Positions 7,536 through 16,263 of a DNA stretch of 20,552 nucleotides are shown piece by piece (within the stretch, counting starts at the first letter, position 1; every line of letters starts with the position of its first letter). Position numbers and translations under genes: made by a program. This stretch comes from Shinella sp. (GTDB lineage: Bacteria; Pseudomonadota; Alphaproteobacteria; Rhizobiales; Rhizobiaceae), in the NCBI GenBank assembly GCA_003248775.1, contig QFQX01000066.1, positions 1 to 20,552 on the forward strand, given 5' to 3'. The notes beneath the pieces were generated by a model. It was given only the letters and a program-made list of their open reading frames with translations. It made no database searches and was not told where the DNA came from.

Positions 7536-9098
7536 ATGCGTATTGAATGGACAAAGGCGCCGGTTGGGCGACGAAATTTTCTGAAAGGGGCGACGGCGCT
7601 CGGCGTTGCGGCAACTTTGCCGATGGGCTTCGGCTCAAGTGCTAAAGCGTCGTCTGATGGTGTATTGCGAGTTCGTTCCTACACTGATCTGAGCACCATG
7701 GACCCTGCAATGAGCGCCTCGGTTCCTGATGAAGAAATCCATGCGGCCGTCTATAATAAGCTGATCCAGTTCAAGCCAGGCAAGGAATGGGGCTGGCAGC
7801 TGGATGCCGCAACGATGATCGAACAAGTTGACCCAACGCATGTGAAATTTGCGCTGCGCGATGACATCGGCTTTACCAATGGCTTTGGCGCGATGACCGC
7901 TGAAGATGTAAAGTTTTCATACGAACGCATTATATCCGATGAATTGGAATCTCTGAACCGGGCGGACATGGGCCCGCTCAGCCATGTCGAGGTTACGGGT
8001 GAGCGTGAAGGGACCATAGTCTTGAAATCGCCATTTGCCGCGTTGTTCTCGGTAGCTTTGCCCTACATCACCGGCAACATCATCTCCAAAGCTGCCACTG
8101 AAGCGGCAGGTGGGCGCATCAAGACAGACCCCGTGGCCGAATCCGGCCCTTATTTGCGCGACAGTTGGCAGCCAAAAGAAAAAACTGTGCTCAGGCGAAA
8201 TCCAGATTGGAACGGCGAACCCGCAGCTTGGGAGATGATCGAAGTCTACCCCATCGATGATGAAAATACCGCTGAAATAGCCTTTGATGCTGGTGAACTG
8301 GACTTTACCCGCGTCTCTCTTGGCTCAGTGGAACGTTACCGCTCAAATGTTCCGAATGACGGCTCTCTGGTTGAAAACCCGTCGCTCTATTATGTCTGGC
8401 TGGGTATGAACATGGATCATCCCAAATTGCAGAATAAAAAATTGCGGGAGGCAATTCAGCATGCGATTGACGTGCCGACGATCATGCAGGCGGCCTACTT
8501 TGGTGTCGCAGTACCTTCAACCGGGCTTATCGGGCCGGGAATGATCGGGCATCGCGATACATCTCTGGTTCCCCCCGAGGCCGATTTCACGAAGGCCGCC
8601 GAATTGCTTGCGGAATCAGGTGAAACCAATGTCACGCTGACGCTCGATATACTGAACAAGACGACCTATTCAGCAGTCGCACAGGTAATTCAAGCAACTT
8701 TGGCGCAAATTGGGATTTCCGTCGAAATCAATGTACTGGAATCCGGAGCGTTCTGGGGCAGCGGTGAAAATGAAAACTTGCAACTGGTTTTGAACCGATA
8801 TGCTTTGACACCCGATCCCTATCAGGCAACGGCCTGGTTCACATCTGATCAAGCAGGCTTGTGGAATTGGGAGCGTTTCCGCAGCGAAGAATTTGACAAG
8901 ATCCATGCCGATGCTTCGCAGGAAACAGACCCGGTCAAGCGCAACGAATTGTACCAGCGGGCCCAGGATCTGATGGAAGAAAGCGGTGCCTATCGCTTTA
9001 TCACCCATGAGGCCACGCCAATCGTGCATTCAGGAAGGGTAAACCCTGCAATGCGGCCTGATGGCCAGCCCTTGCTGCGATATTTTGGGAAGTCCTAG
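7536..9098 (+). CDS. Peptide/nickel-family ABC transporter substrate-binding protein, Tat-exported
   Basis: This 520-residue SBP_bac_5 (cluster C) binding protein captures an oligopeptide-like ligand in the periplasm. The N-terminus carries a twin-arginine signal, GRRNFLKG at residues 11-18, followed by a hydrophobic stretch and a likely signal-peptidase site after AKA (residue 38). The mature part shows typical family features: SYTDLSTMDPA, the VYNKLIQF region, LRDDIGFTNG with AEDVKFSYER, and a late helix LYQRAQDLMEESGAYRF. Length is normal for the family. The ATG is fixed by AAGGGAGG just upstream. It is the first gene of a six-gene unit. The ligand is unknown: peptides, but also opines, glutathione or other compounds are carried by this family. 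Confidence 0.92.
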   Translation: MRIEWTKAPVGRRNFLKGATALGVAATLPMGFGSSAKASSDGVLRVRSYTDLSTMDPAMSASVPDEEIHAAVYNKLIQFKPGKEWGWQLDAATMIEQVDPTHVKFALRDDIGFTNGFGAMTAEDVKFSYERIISDELESLNRADMGPLSHVEVTGEREGTIVLKSPFAALFSVALPYITGNIISKAATEAAGGRIKTDPVAESGPYLRDSWQPKEKTVLRRNPDWNGEPAAWEMIEVYPIDDENTAEIAFDAGELDFTRVSLGSVERYRSNVPNDGSLVENPSLYYVWLGMNMDHPKLQNKKLREAIQHAIDVPTIMQAAYFGVAVPSTGLIGPGMIGHRDTSLVPPEADFTKAAELLAESGETNVTLTLDILNKTTYSAVAQVIQATLAQIGISVEINVLESGAFWGSGENENLQLVLNRYALTPDPYQATAWFTSDQAGLWNWERFRSEEFDKIHADASQETDPVKRNELYQRAQDLMEESGAYRFITHEATPIVHSGRVNPAMRPDGQPLLRYFGKS

Positions 9099-9103
9099 AT
9101 CCG

Positions 9104-9136
9104 TGCCTCTTGCGTCCAGTCACGTCGCAAGAGGCA
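9104..9136 (+). promoter_or_regulatory. Stem-loop after the binding-protein gene
   Basis: TGCCTCTTGCG (9104-9114) is the perfect inverse of CGCAAGAGGCA (9126-9136), an 11-pair stem with an 11-base loop, six bases after the stop codon. There is no T-run after it. It probably stabilises the upstream message or partly stops transcription, so that the binding protein is made in excess of the membrane subunits. Confidence 0.65.
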
Positions 9137-9218
9137 GCCACCTTCCGGACGCCGATAAGCGCTCATCAGTATTCGCAACACGCGGTCAAGCCAGACATAT
9201 CTAAGAGAGAACGTAACG

Positions 9219-10157
9219 ATGGTTTTTTATACAATCAGACGGCTGGCGCTGGCTGCCCTAATTCTGGTGGTGGCGGTCACTGCGATGTTCCTCATGATCC
9301 GCGCTGTGCCCGGTGATCCCGTAGCGCTCATGCTGGGGCCACGCGCCTCGCCGGAATTAAAAGCTTCGCTTACTTCACAGATGGGTCTGGATCAGCCGGT
9401 GTGGAATCAGTTGCTCCTGTTTTACAGCGGCTTGTTGCGGGGCGATCTGGGGGTAGATGTTTTCACTGGCCGCGAGGTTGCTGACATTGTCTTTCAACAA
9501 CTCCCTTTTACACTTGAATTGATTTTGGGAGCAGTTTTGTGGTCCGCCGTACTGGGCATTGCCCTGGGCGCATATGCCGCCGCACACCCCAACACATTGA
9601 TTGATCGGATTGCGGCGGCAGTATCTGTCAGCTTTGTCGCGGCCCCTGCGTTTGTCGTTGCTTTATTGGCGTTGCTGGTTTTCTCAGTTAATTTGCAGTG
9701 GTTTCCGGCAATTGGCGCTGGCGAGGGTTTCTTAGGACGGCTTTACCATCTGGTGTTGCCATGCTTTGCCATCGGGCTTTCATGGGTCGGATATATCGCC
9801 CGGTTAGTGCGCGCATCGATGCTGGAGGTGATGGGCGAAAGCCATATTCGAACCGCACGCGCCTTCGGGCTAAGTGAGCGCCGCATCATATTGATTTATG
9901 CCATGCGTATTGCAATCCTGCCGGTCGTGACGGTCATCGGTGTCGGCATAGGTTTTATGCTAAGTGCGGCCGTATTTACCGAGATAGTCTTCGCACGCCC
10001 AGGCATTGGCAAACTTGTGATCGACAGTATTTCCACTCGCAATTATCCCATCGTGATGGGGACCGTTCTGGTCTCGACCGGCCTCTTTGTCATCTCCACA
10101 GCGCTCGCCGATCTGATCAACGCCGTCCTTGATCCGCGCGCGCGGTCGGCAAAATAG
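9219..10157 (+). CDS. Peptide-type ABC transporter permease (DppB-like)
   Basis: This 312-residue inner-membrane subunit belongs to the DppB/OppB/GsiC group. It starts with the family's usual first transmembrane helix (YTIRRLALAALILVVAV) followed by RAVPGDPVALMLGP, a hallmark of this subunit. The large periplasmic loop with MGLDQPVWNQ is also typical. The EAA-like loop contacting the ATPase is RTARAFGLSERRIILIYAMR, and the protein ends with the conserved FARPGIGKLVIDSI region. The ATG is preceded by AAGAGAG. It forms a heterodimer with the next gene product, whose start is 12 bases after this stop. Confidence 0.93.
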   Translation: MVFYTIRRLALAALILVVAVTAMFLMIRAVPGDPVALMLGPRASPELKASLTSQMGLDQPVWNQLLLFYSGLLRGDLGVDVFTGREVADIVFQQLPFTLELILGAVLWSAVLGIALGAYAAAHPNTLIDRIAAAVSVSFVAAPAFVVALLALLVFSVNLQWFPAIGAGEGFLGRLYHLVLPCFAIGLSWVGYIARLVRASMLEVMGESHIRTARAFGLSERRIILIYAMRIAILPVVTVIGVGIGFMLSAAVFTEIVFARPGIGKLVIDSISTRNYPIVMGTVLVSTGLFVISTALADLINAVLDPRARSAK

Positions 10158-10169
10158 AAGGGCGGACAG

Positions 10170-11051
10170 ATGGCAAACACTACCGAAACCATTGCGGTAA
10201 ATTCGCAATCCGAGCTGGCAATCATTCTCAAGGGCATCACCCGTGATCCACTTGGCTTAATGGGATTGATCATCGTCGCCACGATAGTGATTTGTGCGGC
10301 TCTGGCGCATTGGATCGTCCCATATGATCCAGTGGCAATGAACATTGCGGACCGCATGCAAGGGCCTTCGGCACGCCACTTTCTGGGCACGGACCAACTT
10401 GGTCGCGATACATTCTCACGCGTGATCATGGGCGGTCAGGTGGCTCTCAAGGTTGCGTTACCCGCGGTTTTCGGGGCGATGGTGATCGGACTGACGCTGG
10501 GCATGATTGCGGGTTACGGGCCGAAATGGCTGGATGCATTTCTGATGCTTCTATTTGACACGATCCGCTCTTTCCCGACTGTGATGTTTGCGCTTGCCGT
10601 TGTGGCGCTTGTTGGGCCCAGCTTGCAGACCGTGGTGTTTGTGGTGATGGCCACATCCATCCCAACCTATGGTCGAGTGGCGCGCACGCAGACCATGACG
10701 CTGCGAAATTCCGAATATATTTTGGCCGAGCGGTCCATGGGCGCCTCAATGACGCGTATCCTAGGTGTACATGTGCTTCCCAATATCATCGGCGTGCTTG
10801 CTGTTTTGGCGGCAATGGACATTCCCACCGTTATCGCGCTTGAGGCCGGGCTTTCCTTTCTGGGGCTTGGTGTCAAGCCACCCACTCCAAGCTGGGGCGC
10901 GTTGCTGAAAGATGGCTATGCGCTCATCCGGCAAACGCCTTGGCTGGTCGTGGGTGGCGCGGTGCCGATCGTTCTGGCTACGCTTGGGTTCACCTTTCTC
11001 GGCGAAAGCTTGCGCGATGTGGTTGATCCCAAATTGAGGAAAAGCCGATGA
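10170..11051 (+). CDS. Peptide-type ABC transporter permease (DppC-like)
   Basis: This 293-residue second permease belongs to the DppC/OppC/GsiD group. After an N-terminal helix (LGLMGLIIVATIVICAAL) it carries the hallmark HFLGTDQLGRDTFSRVIMG and the ATPase-contacting loop ILAERSMGASMTRILGVHVLPN. The LEAGLSFLGLGVKPPTPSWGALL segment near the C-terminus is diagnostic. A ribosome-binding site AAGGGCGG precedes the ATG. The stop codon overlaps the next start (ATGA), consistent with coupled translation. Confidence 0.94.
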   Translation: MANTTETIAVNSQSELAIILKGITRDPLGLMGLIIVATIVICAALAHWIVPYDPVAMNIADRMQGPSARHFLGTDQLGRDTFSRVIMGGQVALKVALPAVFGAMVIGLTLGMIAGYGPKWLDAFLMLLFDTIRSFPTVMFALAVVALVGPSLQTVVFVVMATSIPTYGRVARTQTMTLRNSEYILAERSMGASMTRILGVHVLPNIIGVLAVLAAMDIPTVIALEAGLSFLGLGVKPPTPSWGALLKDGYALIRQTPWLVVGGAVPIVLATLGFTFLGESLRDVVDPKLRKSR

Positions 11052-12025
11052 GTGAGCCGTTGCTGGAAATCGAAAATCTCTGTGTGGACTATGAAACCGA
11101 CCGCGGAGATCTGAAAGCCTTACGGGATATCTCCTTTGACGTCCGAAAAGGCGAGATTGTGGGAATTGTCGGTGAAAGCGGTTGCGGAAAATCCACCCTG
11201 ATTTCAACCATTCTGCGCCTCACCGCGCCGAACATGCGTTTCAGGAATGGCGCGGTTCGGTTCAAAGGCGAAAATCTGCTTGATGCATCCGATCGCCGAA
11301 TGCGCGCCCTGCGTGGTTCAGATATTTCGATCGTGTTTCAAGACCCGATGCAAACCCATAACCCGGTGATCAGCATCGGGCGCCAGTTGGTGGACATTCA
11401 ACACCGCTCCAAAGCCTCCCGAGCCAGCAAACGGGCCCACGCGGCGAAGATGCTGGCGGCAGTCGGTATTCCCGATGCGGCGACGCGACTGAAACAGTTT
11501 CCGCATGAGCTTTCTGGGGGCATGCGACAACGCATTGCGATTGCAATGGCGCTGATGTCAGAGCCCGATTTGCTAATCGCAGATGAACCAACAACAGCGC
11601 TGGACGCCACACTTGAGGTGCAGATCATCGAGCGTCTAAAAGACCTGCAAAAAGAATTCGGTTGCTCGATCCTGTTCATTTCGCACCACCTAGGTGTGAT
11701 TGCCGAGTTGTGTGATCGCGTTGTGGTGATGTACGCGGGCGCCGTCGTGGAAAGCGGCAGTGTTCGCGAGATCTTTCACGATCCCAAACACCCCTACACG
11801 CGCCGTCTGATCGAATGTGACCCCGGCCATATAAAGGGACGCGCGCGCGTGCTGCCAACCATTCCCGGCGAACTGCCCGATTTGATCAACTTGCCCAGCG
11901 GTTGCATTTTCCGCGACCGCTGCGATCAGGCCATGCAGCGTTGCGCGCAGGTGCCGCCCCTTGAAATTCTCAGCAATGGCAGGAGTGCTGCTTGCTGGCT
12001 CAACCACAAGGATTTAGCTCGATGA
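11048..12025 (+). CDS. Peptide-type ABC transporter ATP-binding protein (DppD-like)
   Basis: This 325-residue cytoplasmic ATPase carries Walker A GESGCGKST, signature LSGGMRQRIAIAMAL, and Walker B LLIADEPTTALD, with the switch His in LFISHHLGVI. The C-terminal extension has the oligopeptide-transporter cysteine motif PSGCIFRDRC...RC, which in relatives can hold an iron-sulfur cluster. It starts within the stop of the preceding permease gene and ends overlapping the next ATPase gene by four bases, so stoichiometric production is likely. It pairs with that second ATPase under the two permeases. Confidence 0.94.
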   Translation: MSEPLLEIENLCVDYETDRGDLKALRDISFDVRKGEIVGIVGESGCGKSTLISTILRLTAPNMRFRNGAVRFKGENLLDASDRRMRALRGSDISIVFQDPMQTHNPVISIGRQLVDIQHRSKASRASKRAHAAKMLAAVGIPDAATRLKQFPHELSGGMRQRIAIAMALMSEPDLLIADEPTTALDATLEVQIIERLKDLQKEFGCSILFISHHLGVIAELCDRVVVMYAGAVVESGSVREIFHDPKHPYTRRLIECDPGHIKGRARVLPTIPGELPDLINLPSGCIFRDRCDQAMQRCAQVPPLEILSNGRSAACWLNHKDLAR

Positions 12026-12948
12026 GCCCCATTCTTGAGGTCAAAGGGTTGCGAACCAGCTTTGGCAAAGTGAACGTACTGGCGGGTGTTGATTTCACGG
12101 TTCAGCAGGGCGAAACCTATGCGATGGTGGGCGAAAGCGGCTCTGGCAAGACGACAGTGATCCGCGCGATTGCAGGGCTTGCTCCTGCGCAGGCGGGCTC
12201 GATCATCTTTGACGGTTGCGAAATCCGCGGCGCATCCGAGCGCACAATGCGGCCGTTAAGAAAGGACATCGCGATGATGTTTCAAGACCCTATCGGGTCG
12301 CTGTCACCGCGTTTGACCATCCGCAACATTCTAACCGAGCCGTATAAAATCCAAGGTATGAAGAATAAGGACCTGAATGCGGAGGCGGGACGCTTGTTGG
12401 AAATGGTCAATCTGCCGGCTCATTTCGCCGACCGCTATCCCTATCAGCTATCAGGGGGTCAGGCGCGGCGCGTCGGCGTGGCGCGTGCCCTAGCACTGGA
12501 GCCCAAGCTGATCCTTGCTGACGAGCCAACTGCCGGGCTGGATGTGTCTGTTCAAGGCGAGTTGTTGAACCTGCTGAATGATCTGCGCGAACGGCTGGGT
12601 CTGTCGATGGTGATTATCACTCATAACCTGAACGTCGTGCGCCATGTGGCGGATCGCATGGGTATTTTGTATTTGGGGCGTCTGGTGGAGGAAGGGACAA
12701 CCGAAGCCATCTTCCGCCAGCCTCGGCACCCCTACACGCATTGCCTGCTCAGTGCGAACCCTGAACCTGACCCTGACGCGCAGATGAATCGCATCGCACT
12801 GAAGGGCGAACCGCCCAGCCTGATTAACCGTCCATCGGGATGCGAGTTTCGGGAACGCTGCCCCATTTCCAGCAAGATCTGCACGCAGGTGCCACGTTGG
12901 GAGGTCACCAACGGCCACGGTGTGCGCTGTTTCACCCCCCTCCAATGA
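12022..12948 (+). CDS. Peptide-type ABC transporter ATP-binding protein (DppF-like)
   Basis: This 308-residue second ATPase of the importer has Walker A GESGSGKTT, Walker B LILADEPTAGLD, switch His in MVIITHNLNVV, and a C-terminal PSGCEFRERC...C motif. The signature reads LSGGQARRVGVARAL, where most relatives have LSGGQRQR, so the Arg-Gln after LSGGQ is replaced by Ala-Arg; the Gly-Gly core is kept and activity is expected. The ATG at 12022 overlaps the previous stop (ATGA); an upstream in-frame start at 11992 would overlap much more and lacks family sequence. Confidence 0.93.
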   Translation: MSPILEVKGLRTSFGKVNVLAGVDFTVQQGETYAMVGESGSGKTTVIRAIAGLAPAQAGSIIFDGCEIRGASERTMRPLRKDIAMMFQDPIGSLSPRLTIRNILTEPYKIQGMKNKDLNAEAGRLLEMVNLPAHFADRYPYQLSGGQARRVGVARALALEPKLILADEPTAGLDVSVQGELLNLLNDLRERLGLSMVIITHNLNVVRHVADRMGILYLGRLVEEGTTEAIFRQPRHPYTHCLLSANPEPDPDAQMNRIALKGEPPSLINRPSGCEFRERCPISSKICTQVPRWEVTNGHGVRCFTPLQ

Positions 12949-13043
12949 AAAACGGAAATACAACCCGCGTCGGGCAACCAACCTGTTTCCACCGAAGAAA
13001 CAACAGATTTATCACATATTTTGCATGAATACAGGAGACGAAA

Positions 13044-15086
13044 ATGCTGACGACAGCAGATGAAATCCGTAAAGACGGAACAGCACTGGTAAATGAAATC
13101 GAAATCATCGAACACGTCTGGATCGAGATGTCGGATGGTGTCCGACTCTCGGCCAAGATTTGGTTGCCCGTCAATGCAACCCATGCCCCGGTGCCCGCCG
13201 TGCTTGAGTTTATACCTTATCGCAAACGGGATGCCTATGCGATACGGGACCATCGCAACCATGCCTGGTTTGCGGCGCGCGGATACGCCGGTATCCGCCC
13301 CGATATGCGCGGGCATGGCGATTCAGAAGGCATCATGCTTGATGAATACTCGCCGCGCGAACAGCAAGATGCCGTGGAGGTCATTGAATGGCTTTCGCAA
13401 CAACCATGGTGCAGCGGGAATGTCGGTATGATGGGCCTGTCCTGGGGCGGGATCGCCAGCATGCAGGCAGCGATCAGACAACCTGCTGCCCTTAAAGCCA
13501 TTATCCCCGTGGGGTCGTCGGTTGATCGGTACTACGATGACGGCGGTTATCTTGTCGGGGGATATCCGGGGCAGGGTCTGGGCTGGGGTGGCGTTATGTT
13601 CGGCTATTGCATCAGACCGCCCGATCCTATGGTCGTGGGAGATGCTTGGCGCGACATGTGGTTCGAACGTCTTGAAAAAACGCCGATGCTTGCCGAAATT
13701 TGGCTGTCTCATCAATTACGGGATGCTACCTGGAAGCAGGGATCGGTTTGCGAGGACTTCGACAAGATCAATGTCCCGGTACTTGGCGTAAGCGGTTGGA
13801 ATGATTGCTGGCCGAACACCATGGCTCGGCTATTGGAAAACATCAACGCTCCGTGCCGGGTGGTTTCCGGTGCTTACGGGCATGTGTACCCCAATCTGGG
13901 TGGGCCGGGGCCATCGATTGGCTTCCTGCAGCTGGCTCTTGATTGGTGGGACTACTGGCTCAAGGGTATTGACAATGGCGTCATGGATGCGCCCTTATTT
14001 CTGGCGTTTCTGCAAGACAGCCATGATCCGGATCCCAACCCCACTGAACGGCCCGGGCGTTGGGTAGGCGAAAAGGCATGGCCCACGCTGAATGTCACCA
14101 ATCGGCTCTTTGGCTTGAAGCCCGGGGTCTTGCTTGATGATGCTTCCAACTCATGCGGAACGGTGACCATTTGCTCGCCCATGACGCTGGGTCTGAAGAC
14201 CGGCGAATACATGCCGATTTCGGGGGTCGCTGAGCTGCCGCAGAACCAAAGCGGGGATGATGCACAGTCGGCCTGCTTTGACAGTGAAATGCTGACGCAG
14301 CCTCTGGATCTGCTCGGTACAACTCTCCTGCACCTTCGCCTGTCAAGCGACTGCACCAGTGGCCTGATCGCAGCAAGGATTTGCGACGTGGCCCCCAGCG
14401 GCGCATCAACTCTGATCAGCTATGGGGTCCTGAACCTCAAACAACGCGACGGTCGCGAATACGTTGCCGAAATAAACCCGGGCGAGAACATGGATGTCAC
14501 CGTGCGCCTGAACGACACCGGCTGGTCACTGAAACCGGGACACCGTTTGCGGCTGGCTTTGTCCAGTCAACTCTGGCCAATGGCGTGGCCAGTTGCCGAG
14601 AGAGCAGAGCTCAGCCTCGAGCTTGCCGCGTGCTATCTGGAACTTCCGGTACGCGTTCAGGAAGCAGGAGGGGAAATCGAACACCCATTCGCCGCCCCCG
14701 AAGCTGCTGACCCTCCGGCACACGAGGTTGTGTCTCCTGTTGTGGGGTCACGCCATATTCACCAAAATATCGAGACTGGAGAGACCGTTTATGAGGTGCT
14801 TTCTAACGGTGGCAAAATTAAGTTTGAATCCATTGATCTGACATACGGATCCACTAACAGCCAACGCTATAGCATCACCGAAGGTGATCCCTTATCCGCG
14901 CGAAATGAATATTTGGCCAGTTTTAGCTTTCAACGCGATGGTTGGGACGTGCGGACCGAAAGTGAGCTCATTTGCACATGTGACGCGTCTCACTTCATCC
15001 TTAAAGGCCGGATAGCTGCGTTCGAGCGAAACGAGCAAGTTTACGAACGCCTATGGAACGTAAAAGTACCACGAACGGTGTTTTGA
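13044..15086 (+). CDS. CocE/NonD family alpha/beta hydrolase (S15-like)
   Basis: This 680-residue serine hydrolase belongs to the cocaine esterase / X-Pro dipeptidyl-peptidase group, which cleaves esters or acyl-peptide bonds. The N-terminal MSDGVRLSAKIW strand is typical. Tyr59 in IPYRKRD fits the oxyanion-hole tyrosine, Ser133 in GLSWGG is the nucleophile, the Asp in SGWNDCWPN and the His in GAYGHVYP complete the triad, and the last 300 or so residues are the jelly-roll lid domain (RLSSDCTSGLIAARICDV; LKPGHRLRLALSSQLWPM). No signal peptide is seen, so it should act in the cytoplasm on the imported compound. It starts 95 bases after the last ABC gene behind a GGAG site and is probably in the same transcript. 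Substrate unknown. Confidence 0.9.
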   Translation: MLTTADEIRKDGTALVNEIEIIEHVWIEMSDGVRLSAKIWLPVNATHAPVPAVLEFIPYRKRDAYAIRDHRNHAWFAARGYAGIRPDMRGHGDSEGIMLDEYSPREQQDAVEVIEWLSQQPWCSGNVGMMGLSWGGIASMQAAIRQPAALKAIIPVGSSVDRYYDDGGYLVGGYPGQGLGWGGVMFGYCIRPPDPMVVGDAWRDMWFERLEKTPMLAEIWLSHQLRDATWKQGSVCEDFDKINVPVLGVSGWNDCWPNTMARLLENINAPCRVVSGAYGHVYPNLGGPGPSIGFLQLALDWWDYWLKGIDNGVMDAPLFLAFLQDSHDPDPNPTERPGRWVGEKAWPTLNVTNRLFGLKPGVLLDDASNSCGTVTICSPMTLGLKTGEYMPISGVAELPQNQSGDDAQSACFDSEMLTQPLDLLGTTLLHLRLSSDCTSGLIAARICDVAPSGASTLISYGVLNLKQRDGREYVAEINPGENMDVTVRLNDTGWSLKPGHRLRLALSSQLWPMAWPVAERAELSLELAACYLELPVRVQEAGGEIEHPFAAPEAADPPAHEVVSPVVGSRHIHQNIETGETVYEVLSNGGKIKFESIDLTYGSTNSQRYSITEGDPLSARNEYLASFSFQRDGWDVRTESELICTCDASHFILKGRIAAFERNEQVYERLWNVKVPRTVF

Positions 15087-15210
15087 GTTTATCGATGATA
15101 GATAGCGGAATGCTCGAAGCGATACGAAAGAAAATTCGCAGAATCAGCAACGTCTTATAATTCTTCGTTGAATCAAGAATGACTGATTAAAATATAACGG
15201 GAGGCTGAAT

Positions 15211-15375
15211 ATGCCTAGATTCAATCTACTATCACGACGACAATTAATTCTCGCCGCATTTCGACATGGATGGCGAGCGTCGAATGGGGCACTAGTCGTT
15301 CGTTTGAAACGACTCCCCTGTAGATTGCGCAATACGCGTTCAATAGGAGCCGAATGGGTTGCCGCAATCCGTTAA
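15211..15375 (+). pseudogene. Truncated gene start, probable Tat-type leader (binding-protein remnant)
   Basis: A strong GGGAGG site precedes an ATG that opens MPRFNLLSRRQLILAA, which looks like the start of a twin-arginine leader (SRRQLILAA). After that the sequence becomes arginine-rich and unlike a leader (FRHGWRASNG...), ending at TAA after 54 residues. The simplest reading is that a deletion or insertion cut a secreted protein gene, perhaps a transporter binding protein, just after its first 16 codons. The ribosome-binding region resembles that of the intact binding protein at 7536. It could also be a genuine short basic protein. Confidence 0.4.
15286..15318. repeat. Imperfect palindrome with bulge
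   Basis: GGGG-cact-AGTCGTT (15286-15300) pairs with AACGACT-CCCC (15308-15318): 11 pairs with a four-base bulge and a seven-base loop. There is no T-run, so it is not an obvious terminator. It lies inside the broken ORF, in the sequence that replaces the expected leader. Confidence 0.45.
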
Positions 15376-15474
15376 TCTGGTGGCTTAACAACAGTCCCCG
15401 CCGAAGTTGGTGCCTTTCGAGTGTTGCGATGAAGTTAATTGGTGCCAGCTTGGTTCTTTTGAAAGGCAAAGACA

Positions 15475-16263
15475 ATGAAGAGATTCACGGACAAAGTGGT
15501 TCTGGTTTCCGGGGGGAACTCTGGTATCGGGCTCGCAATCGCAGAACGGTTCGCGACTGAGGGAGCGCATTTGGTACTGATGGGGCGCGACCGACGTAAA
15601 GGCGAGGCTGCCATATCTCGCATCAATACTCTTGGAGCGACCTGCAAGTTTGTGCAAGTTGATCTATGCTGCGAAACTTCGGTCAAGGATGAGATAGCGC
15701 AGTTGGACAGGCTTGATGTCCTGGTAAACAACGCGGGCCTCGGAACGAGACGTATTGGTGTCCGTCCAGAAGACACCCCAGGCGAACGGTGGAACAGGTG
15801 GCGCGGCGCTAACTTGGATTCGACCTATTACATGACCGCGCATTGCAAGCCGCTACTTGGAGCGAGCGGCGGTTGCGTCGTTAATATTTCGTCGACGGGT
15901 GCAATACACGGGAATTGGGGACTCTATGGAGTTGCCAAAGCAGGTGTAGAAGCCTTGACGCGCTCGTTCGCGGCAGAGGCGGCGCCTGTCAGAGTAAATG
16001 CGATCAGCCCGGGGTGGATAGCGACTGAGGCTACGGCCCTCGCGTCTGGAAACGCAGATGGGTCATGGGATTTACCGCCATCCCTATTGAACCGCGTGGG
16101 AACCGGAGCCGAAATTGCCGGGGTGGCCGCTTTTCTTGCATCTGAGGATGCGTCCTTTATTACAGGCCAAACCTTGGTTGTAGACGGCGGGATGTCGATC
16201 ATGGATTTCCCTTCATTTCCCCTACTTGAGAACGCCGGTTCCAGTTTATTTTCAAGCAATTAG
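15475..16263 (+). CDS. Short-chain dehydrogenase/reductase (SDR)
   Basis: This 262-residue classical SDR is an NAD(P)-dependent oxidoreductase. The cofactor-binding glycine motif is SGGNSGIG (12-19), the NNAG motif is at 85-88, and the catalytic Ser139, Tyr151 and Lys155 (YGVAK) are in place. The C-terminal GQTLVVDGGM is also standard. Arg39 after the second strand (MGRDR) suggests NADP may be used, but this is weak. The ATG is preceded by AAAGG. The gene stands alone: it lies 388 bases after the hydrolase gene and 178 bases before the next gene, with a broken gene upstream, so it may be the survivor of a lost catabolic unit. Substrate cannot be predicted. Confidence 0.9.
   Translation: MKRFTDKVVLVSGGNSGIGLAIAERFATEGAHLVLMGRDRRKGEAAISRINTLGATCKFVQVDLCCETSVKDEIAQLDRLDVLVNNAGLGTRRIGVRPEDTPGERWNRWRGANLDSTYYMTAHCKPLLGASGGCVVNISSTGAIHGNWGLYGVAKAGVEALTRSFAAEAAPVRVNAISPGWIATEATALASGNADGSWDLPPSLLNRVGTGAEIAGVAAFLASEDASFITGQTLVVDGGMSIMDFPSFPLLENAGSSLFSSN

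Larger units (their letters stand above)
15087..15474. other. Gene-poor stretch between hydrolase and dehydrogenase genes
   Basis: No intact gene is visible. The stretch contains a short ORF with a strong ribosome-binding site that looks like a broken Tat leader (15211-15375) and a palindrome (15286-15318), annotated separately. No convincing intrinsic terminator follows the hydrolase stop. Confidence 0.5.
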
